Shown here piece after piece: positions 18,161 through 27,202 of a stretch of DNA of 64,000 bases. A program made the position numbers and the translations under genes. Numbering within the stretch: the stretch's first letter is position 1; the number at the start of each line of letters is the position of its first letter. The stretch spans positions 22,088-86,087 of the forward strand of contig NZ_JACRYL010000006.1 in NCBI RefSeq assembly GCF_014306625.1. Direction: 5' to 3'. The notes beneath the pieces were generated by a model. That model saw only the letters and a program-made list of their open reading frames with translations. It was not told the DNA's origin and did no database searches. The stretch comes from Pedobacter fastidiosus. Its GTDB lineage: Bacteria > Bacteroidota > Bacteroidia > Sphingobacteriales > Sphingobacteriaceae.

Positions 18161-18280
18161 AGAAGCTGTATCATAATTAATTTTTCTTTAGAATTTTGCC
18201 ATATTGAGCTTGTCGAAATGCATTTTTATTTATCCTTCTACAAGCTCAGGATGACAATTTATATTTATGATACAGCTTCT
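18161..18280. repeat. 120-bp MITE-like element with 16-bp terminal inverted repeats
   Basis: AGAAGCTGTATCATAA (18161-18176) and TTATGATACAGCTTCT (18265-18280) are perfect inverted copies. The interior carries imperfect inverted copies of the GAGCTTGTCGAA / CTACAAGCTCAGGATGAC type. A related copy, with the interior in the opposite order, lies at 27055-27182. There is no ORF, so it would be non-autonomous, and the folded RNA could also act as a terminator for the sulfatase operon. Confidence 0.75.
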
Positions 18281-18353
18281 TTTATTTTTAGAGCACAATT
18301 TTTATAAGTTTGGTAATAATTGTTTGATGTTCAGGTAATTTCAATTTTATTGT

Positions 18354-19226
18354 ATGAAAAATAAATCTCTAGTTTTATTATTTTGCTTGGTCTTTCTTTA
18401 TATTTTAAGCTTAAAAGCGAACGCTCAATCTTTTCCAAAGCTGGGTATTGCTACAAGTTTAGATCAAGATAGCCTAGCTTATTCTTCAGGCTTTAGGATG
18501 ATTACTGAATCGGCACAGAAAATTCTGTCTCCTAATTTAACGGAAGAGGAATTTCAAGTCAATTTAAAAAAGATAAAATCTGCCAAATGTAAAGTCATGA
18601 CCTGCAATCTGTTTTTTCCTGGCAGTATAAAAATAGCCGGACCAGATGTTGATGAAGAAAAAGTTTTAGCCTATACCGATGTTCTACTTTCTAGGGCGAA
18701 ACAAGCAGGAGTGAAATTTATAGTTTTGGGAAGTTCTGGTTCAAGAAGAATTCCAGAAGGTTATGATTTAGTTAAAGCTAAATCAGATTTTGTTAAGTTG
18801 TGCAATAAATTAGGGCAAATCGCTAAAAAATATCAAGTCACAATTGTGCTTGAAAATTTAGAAACCACAGAAACCAATTTCATTACTTCTTTGAAATCGG
18901 CAGCAGAAATTGTAAGACTGGTAAATCATCCAAACTTCAGACTCAATGTAGATATATTTCACATGATGCGAGAAAACGAATCGCCAGACGAGATTAGGGC
19001 AGTAGGAGACTTAATTACTTTTTGCGAAGTTGCAGAAAAGCAAAAGCGTACATTTCCCGGTGTTAATGGAGATGATTTTAAGCCTTACTTAAAAGCCTTG
19101 AAAGATGTAAATTATAGAGGATTTATTTTTATCGAAGGAAATACCACAAATATTTCTGTAGATCTGCCACTTGCCTTCAAGTATCTTTCTAAGCAAATTG
19201 CTGAGGTTTATGCACAAAAAAAATAA
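18354..19226 (+). CDS. secreted sugar phosphate isomerase/epimerase-like TIM-barrel protein
   Basis: 290 aa with an N-terminal signal peptide (residues 5-24, ending ANAQ). The rest has the xylose isomerase-like TIM barrel: KFIVLGSSGSRR, VTIVLENLETTETN near 163-176, LNVDIFHMMRENESP near 198-212 and FIFIEGN near 262, with the Glu/Asp/His set that binds a metal in this superfamily. Export to the periplasm is common for this group in Bacteroidota. The substrate is unknown. It lies after the sulfatase but is separated from it by the MITE-like element, so operon membership is doubtful. Confidence 0.82.
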   Translation: MKNKSLVLLFCLVFLYILSLKANAQSFPKLGIATSLDQDSLAYSSGFRMITESAQKILSPNLTEEEFQVNLKKIKSAKCKVMTCNLFFPGSIKIAGPDVDEEKVLAYTDVLLSRAKQAGVKFIVLGSSGSRRIPEGYDLVKAKSDFVKLCNKLGQIAKKYQVTIVLENLETTETNFITSLKSAAEIVRLVNHPNFRLNVDIFHMMRENESPDEIRAVGDLITFCEVAEKQKRTFPGVNGDDFKPYLKALKDVNYRGFIFIEGNTTNISVDLPLAFKYLSKQIAEVYAQKK

Positions 19227-19276
19227 GGGTTAGTTGACATTATTATAGAGTTTAGATTTAATAAATTATAATGTTT

Positions 19277-19762
19277 TTATTGTACTTCTTTCTTTAATCT
19301 AATTCTCATATACATCCAAAAAATATAAGTAATTATTAAGACTGACAGTGCTGCTAAAAAAGAAACTATAAATATAACAGCAAGAGGAATTGTATCAAAA
19401 TAAAATGATGGAAGCAAACCTAAAATTCCCTTACTGTGTGGGATTGTTCTGATAAATTGCATTAATGAAGCTAGCAAATACCCAATGCCACCAATTATTG
19501 AATACTCCGCTATTTTAATAATTACGGAAATCTCAATTTTGAAAATTTTATCATCTAAACTACTCGCCCAATTGAACATTAAGGTTGCGATGCCAGCAAA
19601 AACAGCAAACGCTAGATTAGTTATTTTAATGTATTCACCACTTTTGTCATCATAAATATTTTCGGCAAGGCCATAAACAGAGGCAATAAAAAGTGGTAAG
19701 ATGTAAATTAATATAACAAATATTATAATACGCTGTAAAAACGTAGACTTAGATTTATTCAT
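19277..19762 (-). CDS. hypothetical integral membrane protein
   Basis: 161 aa with four hydrophobic segments, at about residues 11-31, 46-64, 80-103 and 125-153, and basic ends (MNKSKS, RIRLKKEVQ). I do not recognise a family. It is isolated on the minus strand between two plus-strand transcription units, with no obvious partner. Low GC and an ORF start at a clean ATG argue that it is real. Confidence 0.6.
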   Translation of the reverse strand: MNKSKSTFLQRIIIFVILIYILPLFIASVYGLAENIYDDKSGEYIKITNLAFAVFAGIATLMFNWASSLDDKIFKIEISVIIKIAEYSIIGGIGYLLASLMQFIRTIPHSKGILGLLPSFYFDTIPLAVIFIVSFLAALSVLIITYIFWMYMRIRLKKEVQ

Positions 19763-19948
19763 TGTAACTATTAGAGATTTTATGTACTCACAATTTAACT
19801 AATTCCAATAACATTCAGAAGTATAAATAAAGATTAAAAATTCTAATATTTATCTACTTTTCTTGCCTCAACCTTATTCATCATTTAATCTAAACAAGCT
19901 TGACTTCGAGCGAGATAACATTTAGATTCAAGTTTTGTAATGTTTTTA

Positions 19949-19979
19949 TTTGGACTTATTCTAAATAAATATATCTTTG
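19949..19979 (+). promoter_or_regulatory. near-ideal Bacteroidota promoter of the TonB receptor operon
   Basis: TTTG at 19949-19952, a 19-base spacer and TATCTTTG at 19972-19979 reproduce the full consensus TTTG-N19-TAnnTTTG. Transcription should begin near 19986, which makes the following hairpin the 5' end of the mRNA. The rest of the gap from 19763 is AT-rich and shows no gene. Confidence 0.75.
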
Positions 19980-19990
19980 CAGAAAAAAAA

Positions 19991-20033
19991 TGCCACACGG
20001 TTTAGACCCGTGTGGCGTAAACCGGAAACCGGC
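19991..20033 (+). promoter_or_regulatory. structured 5' leader of the TonB receptor operon
   Basis: GCCACACGG (19992-20000) pairs perfectly with CCGTGTGGC (20008-20016) around a 7-base loop. CCGG-AAA-CCGG (20022-20032) forms a second small stem. CGGTTTA (19998-20004) can alternatively pair with TAAACCG (20018-20024), which excludes the first stem. This GC-rich block stands out in AT-rich DNA and begins about 5 bases after the predicted transcription start, 30 bases before the receptor ATG. It could stabilise the mRNA or act as a switch. I match it to no known riboswitch class. Confidence 0.5.
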
Positions 20034-20059
20034 TTAACCTTTAATCTCCATTAAAAGTC

Positions 20060-22414
20060 ATGCAAATTAAGAAATTTTTGCTATCGGGCATATTATGCGC
20101 CTGTGTTATTTTTATCTATGCTCAAAATAGTCTTTCTGGCTTATCGGGGCAAATCAAAACCAGCGCTGGAGAACCCATTCCAGGCGCTACCATAAAAGTT
20201 CTTAAAACAAATTTTGGAACATTAACTGATGCAAATGGAAATTTCAAAATTCTAAATGTTAGTGCTGGTAATTATCATGTGCAAATCTCCGCCATTGGCT
20301 TTAAAACACAGAAAAGGGAAATAACTGTAACATCTGGTGGACCGCAAGTTGTTGTAAACTTTAGCTTATCAGAATCATCAGAGCAAATGGAAACTGTTAA
20401 TGTTGTCGGCCGAACTAAAGCCCAAGAAGTTAACAGGCAGGCCTTTAATGTTACCGCGATTGATGCGACAAAACTTTATAACACAACGCTTGATATTTCT
20501 GGAGCTCTGGATCGGGTAGCCGGTGTACGCGTAAGGGAAACTGGTGGTGTAGGTTCTAGTTTCAATGTTTCACTAAATGGTTTTTCCGGAAGTCACATTC
20601 GTTATTTTATCGATGGAATCCCAATGGACAACTTCGGTTCTTCTTTTCAAATCAATAATATTCCCATTAATCTTGCAGAACGTGTAGAGGTTTATAAAGG
20701 CGTTGTGCCGATGTGGTTAGGATCTGATGCTTTGGGTGGAGCAGTTAATATTGTAACAGGAAACAAACATCGAAACTATTTAGATGCCTCTTATTCTTAC
20801 GGCAGTTTTAATACGCATCGTTCTGTGGTTAATGCATCGGTTACCAGCAAAAGCGGATTTACCGTACAGTTAAACGCTTTCCAAAATTATTCCGACAACA
20901 ACTATAAAACAGATTTGCCTCAGCGCTTATTAAGCCAGGTTCAAGGTACAACGGAAACTTCTTTAAGAAGATTTAATGATACCTATCACAACGAAACCTT
21001 AATTGCAAATGTGGGCGTTGTAGATAAATCTTTCGCCGATAATTTATTGATCGGGATTACTTTGGGCGAGAATTACAAAGAAATTCAAACGGGAGCAAGA
21101 CCTGATGCCGTTTTTGGTCAATTACACAGACGAGGCAATATCATTATGCCTTCACTTAAATATAAAAAGACTAATCTGATTAAAGGATTAGATGTAACGC
21201 TAAATGCCAATTATAACTTTGGCTACGAGAAAACGATAGATACAGCCCGAGCTGATTACGATTGGGATGGCATACGTGATCCCAAAGCAACAATTGGTGA
21301 ACGTGAAGGTGGCCAACTCGCTAAATACATGAACAACAACGGTTTGGCTACTGCGATGGCGAGTTATAAAATTGCCGAACATCATTCTGTAGCGGTTAAT
21401 AATGTGTTTTCTACTTTTAATAGGAAAACCGATAATCTCCTAATTCCTGCTAACAATGCGCTAGATCCTGCTAAAAAAGTAAATAAAAATGTTTTGGGCT
21501 TTGGGTATAGTTATGATGTAGAAAATAAATGGAGTAGCAATTTCTTTGGTAAATACATCCACCAAAACAATGTAATTGGGAGTAGAGGTGTTTCAGCTGC
21601 AACCGATAAAATGGGTTATGGATTGGCACTTGCTTATTACCTCAACCGTAATCTTCAATTAAGAACATCTTACGAGAAGACGAACAGAATGCCAGAGGCT
21701 ACTGAAATATTTGGTGATTTGGAAAATCAAGAAGCGAACCCAGCTTTAAAACCTGAGGAAAGTGATAATCTTAATTTTGGGATAATCTATAATTTTCAGA
21801 TTAATGAAATAAATCGCTTCTCTGTTACTGCAAATGCAGTTTACAGGTATTCTGCCGATTTTATTTACAATCGATTAAACAACAATCAAACTAAAACCGT
21901 AGCAGATAATAGGGAAGGTGTACGCACTTTGGGTACAGATGCCGAAATACGATATTCTTATAAAAACTGGTTGTCTGCAGGTACCACCATCACTTATCAG
22001 TATTTACAAAATCTTCAGCAATACGAACCCAATTACAGTGGTGTTAGTCCGGTTTATTTAGATCAGATGCCGAACATTCCGTACTTATTTGGAAATACAG
22101 ATGTTAGTGCATCGTTTAGAGATGTTGGCAAAAAAGGCAATAATTTAACGCTAGGCTACAACTTGTTATATGTACATGCCTTTTGGCTTTACTGGCCAAG
22201 TTTGGGTGGGAGAGATGAAGCCTCCGATAAAAAGGTAATTCCCTTGCAACTTTCTCATGATCTTAATTTCGTTTACAGCATGAAAAACGGTCGCTACAAT
22301 ATTTCTTTCGAAGCAAGGAATATTACAAATAAACCCACATTCGATAATTTCAGTTTGCAAAAACCAGGTCGTGGTTTTTACTTAAACCTTCGATATTTCA
22401 TCAATAAATCCTAA
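20060..22414 (+). CDS. TonB-dependent receptor, siderophore/iron type
   Basis: 784 aa. Signal peptide 1-22 (ending IYAQ), a carboxypeptidase-regulatory-like domain (LSGQIKTSAGEPIPGATIKV, about 27-110), a plug domain (SGALDRVAGVRVRETGG, VEVYKGVVPMWLGSDALGGAVNIVTG, about 150-235), then a 22-strand-type barrel ending FYLNLRYFINKS. It lacks the SusC signature and a SusD partner. With the DUF4374 lipoprotein and the PepSY protein downstream it forms an operon of the kind associated with uptake of iron complexes. The substrate is inferred from these neighbours only. Confidence 0.9.
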   Translation: MQIKKFLLSGILCACVIFIYAQNSLSGLSGQIKTSAGEPIPGATIKVLKTNFGTLTDANGNFKILNVSAGNYHVQISAIGFKTQKREITVTSGGPQVVVNFSLSESSEQMETVNVVGRTKAQEVNRQAFNVTAIDATKLYNTTLDISGALDRVAGVRVRETGGVGSSFNVSLNGFSGSHIRYFIDGIPMDNFGSSFQINNIPINLAERVEVYKGVVPMWLGSDALGGAVNIVTGNKHRNYLDASYSYGSFNTHRSVVNASVTSKSGFTVQLNAFQNYSDNNYKTDLPQRLLSQVQGTTETSLRRFNDTYHNETLIANVGVVDKSFADNLLIGITLGENYKEIQTGARPDAVFGQLHRRGNIIMPSLKYKKTNLIKGLDVTLNANYNFGYEKTIDTARADYDWDGIRDPKATIGEREGGQLAKYMNNNGLATAMASYKIAEHHSVAVNNVFSTFNRKTDNLLIPANNALDPAKKVNKNVLGFGYSYDVENKWSSNFFGKYIHQNNVIGSRGVSAATDKMGYGLALAYYLNRNLQLRTSYEKTNRMPEATEIFGDLENQEANPALKPEESDNLNFGIIYNFQINEINRFSVTANAVYRYSADFIYNRLNNNQTKTVADNREGVRTLGTDAEIRYSYKNWLSAGTTITYQYLQNLQQYEPNYSGVSPVYLDQMPNIPYLFGNTDVSASFRDVGKKGNNLTLGYNLLYVHAFWLYWPSLGGRDEASDKKVIPLQLSHDLNFVYSMKNGRYNISFEARNITNKPTFDNFSLQKPGRGFYLNLRYFINKS

Positions 22415-22445
22415 TCATTTCTAATAACAATTTATAAAAATCAAC

Positions 22446-23669
22446 ATGAAATCAACAATTACTAAAGCGCTTATGGCGTTGGCAATTACAGCAGTATTTA
22501 GTTCGTGCAAAAAAAACAATACTGATCCTGTTGCAGAAAATCCAGGGAACTATGTATTGGCGGTTACACCAGTTGCATCTACAGGTGTGGCAGATTATTT
22601 AGTTACTGCAAGTAGCCTAGATGAAGGTGCAGTTTCTATTATTGGTAACGGTGTAGAGCAAGATGGTACTTACCGTTATTACGTTACAACGGGTAATAAA
22701 TTCTTCAGTATGCTTTATGGTCAGGGAAACCCTGGTGCAGTAACTGTTTACGATATTAAAGAAGGCAAATTAAATAAGCTAAACGATTTTACTGCAGCAA
22801 CGGTGCAGGCTTTTGCGCCAGTAAATGATGATATTTTAATGGTGAAAGTGCCAAGAGCTTATGCCGCAACCGGTGCAACCTTAGCCAATTGGTATATTGT
22901 AAGTGCTACCACAAATAAACAAACTGCTGAGGGAACTCTTGATGCCGTTTTACCAACAGGTAATGGTGAGATTGCTCACTTTAGCTGGTTAAAGCAAGTT
23001 GGCAATAAAGTATTTGCTCCTTATTTTTCTATTATTGGTCGTACTTTCGAAACAGAACATCCTGATGAGGCTGGTATTGCAGTGTATTCTTATCCTGCAA
23101 TGCAGTACGAAAAAACTATAAAAGATACCAGAACAAGCTTTATCGGTAGATATTTTACTGATGGTCTTGAAGTAGTTGAGAACGGCGATACTTATGCATA
23201 TTCTTCTTCTGTAGCCGTAAAAGGTGGTGTTTTAACTTCTACAAAACCCTCTTCAATTACCAGAATTAAATCTGGAACAACAGAATTTGACCAGACTTAC
23301 CTAATGAATTTTGAAACGGCATCAAACGGTTATGTAATTACAAACTGGTTGTATGTTGGGCAAAATAAATTTGTTGCTAATGTAGAACCTAAAGCAACCA
23401 AAGGCGCTTATGTTACCGGTAAAAGATTAGCTATTGTGGATGTTGTTGGCAAAACGGTTTCTCTTGTAACAGGTTTTCCTGAGGCTACAACTATTTCAAG
23501 TATAACCACAACCAATTATTCACCTAAAGACGGAAGATACGGATATGTAGGCGTGAACTTAACAGATGGTACAACGTGGGTTTATAAAATAGATGCTTCA
23601 AACCACTCCGCTGTTAAGGGTTTAAAAGTAACAGGTGGTTTAATCACAGCTATTCAACACATTAAATAA
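22446..23669 (+). CDS. DUF4374 family lipoprotein
   Basis: 407 aa. The lipoprotein signal ends VFSSC with Cys21. The mature part looks like a beta-propeller-type protein, with repeated strands such as GNGVEQDGTYRYYVTTGNKFFSMLYG and FTDGLEVVENGDTYAYSSS, matching my recollection of DUF4374. Such proteins are regularly found after TonB receptors and before PepSY proteins in Bacteroidota. A role in binding the imported complex at the membrane is plausible but unproven. It is 31 bases after the receptor. Confidence 0.85.
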   Translation: MKSTITKALMALAITAVFSSCKKNNTDPVAENPGNYVLAVTPVASTGVADYLVTASSLDEGAVSIIGNGVEQDGTYRYYVTTGNKFFSMLYGQGNPGAVTVYDIKEGKLNKLNDFTAATVQAFAPVNDDILMVKVPRAYAATGATLANWYIVSATTNKQTAEGTLDAVLPTGNGEIAHFSWLKQVGNKVFAPYFSIIGRTFETEHPDEAGIAVYSYPAMQYEKTIKDTRTSFIGRYFTDGLEVVENGDTYAYSSSVAVKGGVLTSTKPSSITRIKSGTTEFDQTYLMNFETASNGYVITNWLYVGQNKFVANVEPKATKGAYVTGKRLAIVDVVGKTVSLVTGFPEATTISSITTTNYSPKDGRYGYVGVNLTDGTTWVYKIDASNHSAVKGLKVTGGLITAIQHIK

Positions 23670-23701
23670 AATATAGAACACACACACAACAAGGCAGAAC
23701 A

Positions 23702-24997
23702 ATGGCAATTTCAACTAAAACTAATCCAGTAAAGAAAAAAACTAAGGATTCTCCTTTTTCGAGGATTAATAAATGGCTTCATCTCTGGCTGGGGCTGGCC
23801 TCTGGTGTCATTGTTCTTGTTGTTTGTATCACTGGATGTATTTGGGTTTTTAACGAAGAAATAACAGGTTTGCTAGAACCAGATTCTAAAGTTAAGCAAC
23901 AGAATAAACCAGTAATAACGCCTTCACAATTAAGCGCAATCGCATTTAAAATTTTTCCTGATAAAATTCCATCTTATGCTCAATATCAGCAGGGCAGAGC
24001 AATCAACTTAAATTTAAGAGGCAAGAAAGATGAAGGTAGAAGAGGTGGAGGAACAAGCTTATTGATTAATCCATATTCTGGCGAGGTAATAAAAAAAGTT
24101 GTTCATAAGAAAGGTGAGGTAGATTTTTTTAGATTTATTTTAAATGGACACAGATTTTTGTGGTTGCCGTATGGTATTGGAAGACCGATTGTTAATTATG
24201 GAACACTTGTATTCGTTGTTTTATTAATTACTGGTTTAATTTGGTGGTATCCAAAAAAATGGAATAAATCTACTACTGATAAGAGTTTCAAAATTAAATG
24301 GGGCGCTTCTTTTAAACGTGTCAATCTGGATTTGCACAACGTACTTGGATTTTATTCACTGATATTTTTACTCTTTATTGCCTTAACTGGTATGGTTTAT
24401 GGAATTAAATGGTACAGCGAATCACTTTATTGGGTAACCTCTGGTGGAGATAAATTGGGCGATTTTCAACGCCTGCAATCAGACTCGTTAGCCGTTGGAA
24501 AGTTTTATACACCGCAAAAGGCTATGGATTTGGCATGGAAAAAAGTGATTACCCGTCATCCGAAATCTCAGGGTTTTTACTATACTTTTCCGGATACTTC
24601 AAAAGCAAAATCAGTAATCAATGTTACAGTATATCCAAATACTGGGCAGTTTTATAACAATCAAAGTTATGCCTTTGATCAGCATACGCTAAAAGAATTT
24701 AAAGGCGAGGGCGTTTATGGTACTTCTTATGAAGCATCTGGTTTTGGTGGTAAACTTAGGAAAATGAATTACGATATCCACGTTGGAAGTATTCTTGGTT
24801 TTCCGGGAAAGGTTCTCGCGTTCCTGGCTTCCTTAATCGGCGCAAGTTTACCAACTACTGGTTTCTTAATTTGGTATGGTAGAAAGTTCAAGAAAAAATC
24901 AAATAAAAAGCCTTTAATAAAGAATACAGAATTGCCCAAGAAAGAGGATTCTAAAATTAATACAATTAGTTCGCCTACAGAAAGCGTACTACAATAA
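23702..24997 (+). CDS. PepSY-associated transmembrane protein (putative iron-complex reductase)
   Basis: 431 aa with four main membrane segments, at about residues 27-50, 160-180, 213-235 and 375-395. The start INKWLHLWLGLASGVIVLVVCITGC is typical of PepSY_TM (PiuB/FoxB-like) proteins, and conserved His residues at NKWLHLW, NGHRFLW, LDLHNVLG and YDIHVGS could hold haem. The family is thought to reduce siderophore-bound iron at the inner membrane. Third gene of the operon, 32 bases after DUF4374. The C-terminal tail is lysine-rich and cytoplasmic. Confidence 0.88.
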   Translation: MAISTKTNPVKKKTKDSPFSRINKWLHLWLGLASGVIVLVVCITGCIWVFNEEITGLLEPDSKVKQQNKPVITPSQLSAIAFKIFPDKIPSYAQYQQGRAINLNLRGKKDEGRRGGGTSLLINPYSGEVIKKVVHKKGEVDFFRFILNGHRFLWLPYGIGRPIVNYGTLVFVVLLITGLIWWYPKKWNKSTTDKSFKIKWGASFKRVNLDLHNVLGFYSLIFLLFIALTGMVYGIKWYSESLYWVTSGGDKLGDFQRLQSDSLAVGKFYTPQKAMDLAWKKVITRHPKSQGFYYTFPDTSKAKSVINVTVYPNTGQFYNNQSYAFDQHTLKEFKGEGVYGTSYEASGFGGKLRKMNYDIHVGSILGFPGKVLAFLASLIGASLPTTGFLIWYGRKFKKKSNKKPLIKNTELPKKEDSKINTISSPTESVLQ

Positions 24998-25113
24998 TAA
25001 TTGCATTATCTAATTGGTTAGTTATGCTCAAAGTCCTGTTTGCCCGTTCTAAATTAGTTCGGGCAGATCAGGCACTATAACGATACAGAAACTATAAATT
25101 AACTCACCATGTG

Positions 25114-25437
25114 ATGTGCAAAACTTCAGTCTTAGCTCAAAAAGGTGCTGTAATAATTTCTCAGTGTTGTAACTGCAAGGTTTTAAATATTTGGAGATCT
25201 GGCGTACTGATGAACTTTTCCTTTCAGCAGTTTGATGCATTCTATCTTGCCACCTGTAGGATAGACTTTGACGATTTTTTAGAAACCAGACCCGATGGGC
25301 AGGAAGTGGTAATTCTCTCCACTCCATTTCCAGATATAAGCCTTGTTTTTAATAGGCAAGAGTGGGATTTGTTTTTCGAGGTAATGGCTGAAGCTCGTTT
25401 TATGAAAAGAATTTATGAGCTGTTGAACGGTAATTAA
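25114..25437 (+). CDS. small conserved Bacteroidota protein with Cys cluster (DUF6686-like)
   Basis: 107 aa from the ATG at 25114; a GTG one codon upstream is less likely. It starts MCKTSVLAQKGAVIISQCCNCKVLNI, with a C-C-x-C cluster that could bind metal, and continues with an alpha/beta pattern. The arrangement resembles the family I know as DUF6686, but this is from memory. It lies 116 bases after the PepSY gene on the same strand and may be read from the same mRNA, perhaps tied to iron supply. Confidence 0.6.
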   Translation: MCKTSVLAQKGAVIISQCCNCKVLNIWRSGVLMNFSFQQFDAFYLATCRIDFDDFLETRPDGQEVVILSTPFPDISLVFNRQEWDLFFEVMAEARFMKRIYELLNGN

Positions 25438-25496
25438 TTTTAATTTTTTTAAACATTTTCTTTTTGAGCTTGTTGCTTTTTAAAAGCACGAAGAAA

Positions 25497-25676
25497 ATGG
25501 AATTTCAGAACGATAAAAATTTTAACAATCCAGAGCCAACGCTAAGTGCTCAAAGCGTAAGCATAGATTTCAGTAAAGTAGAAAATGGGATCAACGAAAT
25601 AAGTTCGTCATTTTGGGAAGAAATTAATAACGAAATACAATCTGATGATTTGCCATTATGGAGAATGTGGCGTTAA
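25497..25676 (+). CDS. small acidic hypothetical protein
   Basis: 59 aa from the ATG at 25497; a longer frame begins with TTG 11 codons upstream. It is acidic and Asn-rich (MEFQNDKNFNNPEPTLS) and ends with the tryptophan-rich DDLPLWRMWR. There is no membrane segment and no recognised family. A T-rich stretch before it may hold a promoter. Its position just before a good terminator supports a real transcript. Confidence 0.4.
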   Translation: MEFQNDKNFNNPEPTLSAQSVSIDFSKVENGINEISSSFWEEINNEIQSDDLPLWRMWR

Positions 25677-25779
25677 ATAAAATAATTAAATTTTTTAAAA
25701 CAATTGGATCAGTGATCCGTTTATAAGATAGTTTGTTTGGTTTAGTTTTATCGGTGGATGCTTATAAAACATTCAATAT

Positions 25780-25808
25780 AGCCTCATAGTAATATGAGGC
25801 TTTCTCAT
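25780..25808 (+). terminator. rho-independent terminator
   Basis: AGCCTCATA-GTAA-TATGAGGCT is a 9-bp perfect stem with a 4-base loop, followed by TTCTCATTTT. It lies about 100 bases after the small acidic ORF. Confidence 0.75.
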
Positions 25809-25913
25809 TTTAAACCATTTTCAAAATTACTTCTATAAAGAATCTACTACTTTAAAATTTTCCAAACCTTTAGCTAAAAAGTTTTGTTCATATATAAACA
25901 TCAATAATACATT

Positions 25914-26375
25914 ATGGAAAATACAGAAAAAACAGTAGAAGTATTAAATGATCTAATCGAGATCAATAACGACAGAGCAGATGGATTTGATAAAGCTTCG
26001 AAAGATTTAAGCGAAGAAAATATTGACCTTAAAGCAATATTTGAAAAATTATCATCAGCAAGTAGAACCAACGTAACTGAACTTGCAGGTTTAGTGGGTA
26101 GACATGGAGAAAACCCAGATACTGGCAATACAATTTTAGGTAGCTTACATAGAGCTTGGATAGATATTAAAGCGAGTTTTGGTGGTGATGACCGCCATAG
26201 CATATTGGCTGAATGTGAACGCGGAGAAGATGCAATTAAAAAAGCATACAAAGAAGCCCTTCAAGAAAATGAACTTGGAGAGAACATTAGAGAAGTTCTT
26301 TTAAATCAGCAACAAGGAATCAATGCAAGTCACGATGCCATTAAAGCATTAAGAGACGCACAAGCTGCATTGTAA
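25914..26375 (+). CDS. PA2169-family four-helix-bundle protein (DUF2383)
   Basis: 153 aa, almost entirely helical and acidic. It begins ENTEKTVEVLNDLIEINNDRADGF, the characteristic start of DUF2383 proteins, a ferritin-like four-helix group, and has AWIDIKASFGGDDRHSILAECERGEDAIKKAYKEAL in the middle. The family is linked to stress or envelope conditions but its biochemical role is not established. It is monocistronic, with a terminator before and one after. Confidence 0.85.
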   Translation: MENTEKTVEVLNDLIEINNDRADGFDKASKDLSEENIDLKAIFEKLSSASRTNVTELAGLVGRHGENPDTGNTILGSLHRAWIDIKASFGGDDRHSILAECERGEDAIKKAYKEALQENELGENIREVLLNQQQGINASHDAIKALRDAQAAL

Positions 26376-26392
26376 TCAACAAAATAAATATC

Positions 26393-26427
26393 GAGCCGTT
26401 TATGAGAAACCATAAACGGCTTTTTTG
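26393..26427 (+). terminator. rho-independent terminator after the DUF2383 gene
   Basis: AGCCGTTTATG (26394-26404) pairs perfectly with CATAAACGGCT (26411-26421) around AGAAAC and is followed by six T. Confidence 0.9.
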
Positions 26428-26533
26428 ATGGCTAATTAATTTTAGTGTATGGATTTTTACTTTATGATTATTTGGAATCCTTGTCTTTTAGCCCTTCACA
26501 ATGTACCTTTATTAATCAAATTCGAAAACATAT

Positions 26534-27025
26534 ATGAATACTGAAAAAGCCATTTTAGCTGGCGGTTGCTTTTGGGGAGTAGAAGAACTTATTCGCCATT
26601 ATCCGGGTGTAACTGCTACCGTAGTTGGATACACAGGAGGCGATGTACCAAATGCGACTTATAGAAATCATGGAACGCATGCTGAGGGTATCGAAATAAC
26701 TTTTGATCCTTCAATATTATCTTACCGAAAATTACTTGAATATTTTTTCCAAATTCACGATCCAACTACCCGCAATAGACAAGGGAATGATGTTGGTACC
26801 TCTTATCGTTCTGCTATTTTTTATTTAGATGAAACACAGCAAGAAACTGCTAATCAGTTAATAGCGGAAATGGATGCATCTGGAGTTTGGCCTGGTAAAA
26901 TTATAACCGAGGTTGTGCCTGCAACTGATTTTTGGAACGCTGAAGAAGAACATCAAGATTATTTGCAGAAAAATCCGTACGGATATACCTGTCATTTTGA
27001 AAGACCAGACTGGAAGATGAGTTAA
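26534..27025 (+). CDS. msrA: peptide methionine (S)-S-oxide reductase
   Basis: 163 aa. GCFWG at residues 11-15 carries the catalytic Cys12. Also visible are GYTGG, the block [13 protein letters not shown] and the [12 protein letters not shown] motif of MsrA. It repairs S-diastereomer methionine sulfoxide in proteins, with thioredoxin as reductant. A second Cys lies near the C-terminus (GYTCHF) and could serve as resolving residue. There is no signal peptide, so it is cytoplasmic. Monocistronic; the MITE-like repeat follows 30 bases later. Confidence 0.96.
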   Translation: MNTEKAILAGGCFWGVEELIRHYPGVTATVVGYTGGDVPNATYRNHGTHAEGIEITFDPSILSYRKLLEYFFQIHDPTTRNRQGNDVGTSYRSAIFYLDETQQETANQLIAEMDASGVWPGKIITEVVPATDFWNAEEEHQDYLQKNPYGYTCHFERPDWKMS

Positions 27026-27054
27026 GTCTTTTAACCGTTTTCAAAATATATACG

Positions 27055-27182
27055 GAGGTTGGATCATAAAAGTTAATTGTCATCCTGAGCTTGTAGGAGG
27101 ATTAAAAAAAATGCATTTAAAGTATTTCGACTGGCTCAATGTGACAAAAATCTAAACAAAAATAATTTATGATCCAGCTTCT
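27055..27182. repeat. second copy of the MITE-like element
   Basis: GGTTGGATCATAAA at the left and TTTATGATCCAGCTTC at the right form the terminal inverted repeats (10 bp perfect, diverged further out). The interior holds GTCATCCTGAGCTTGT and, reversed, TTTCGACTGGCTCAATGTGAC. Compared with 18161-18280 the interior is in the opposite orientation. It separates msrA from the convergent small gene and probably doubles as a terminator. Confidence 0.65.
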
Positions 27183-27202
27183 TTATTTTTTGCCTTAATT
27201 TT

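Noticed and set aside
19992..20021. H-type pseudoknot between loop TTTA and downstream TAAA in the TonB operon leader
   Set aside because: Only one base would have to span the 9-bp stem, which is sterically unlikely; an alternative hairpin is the better reading.
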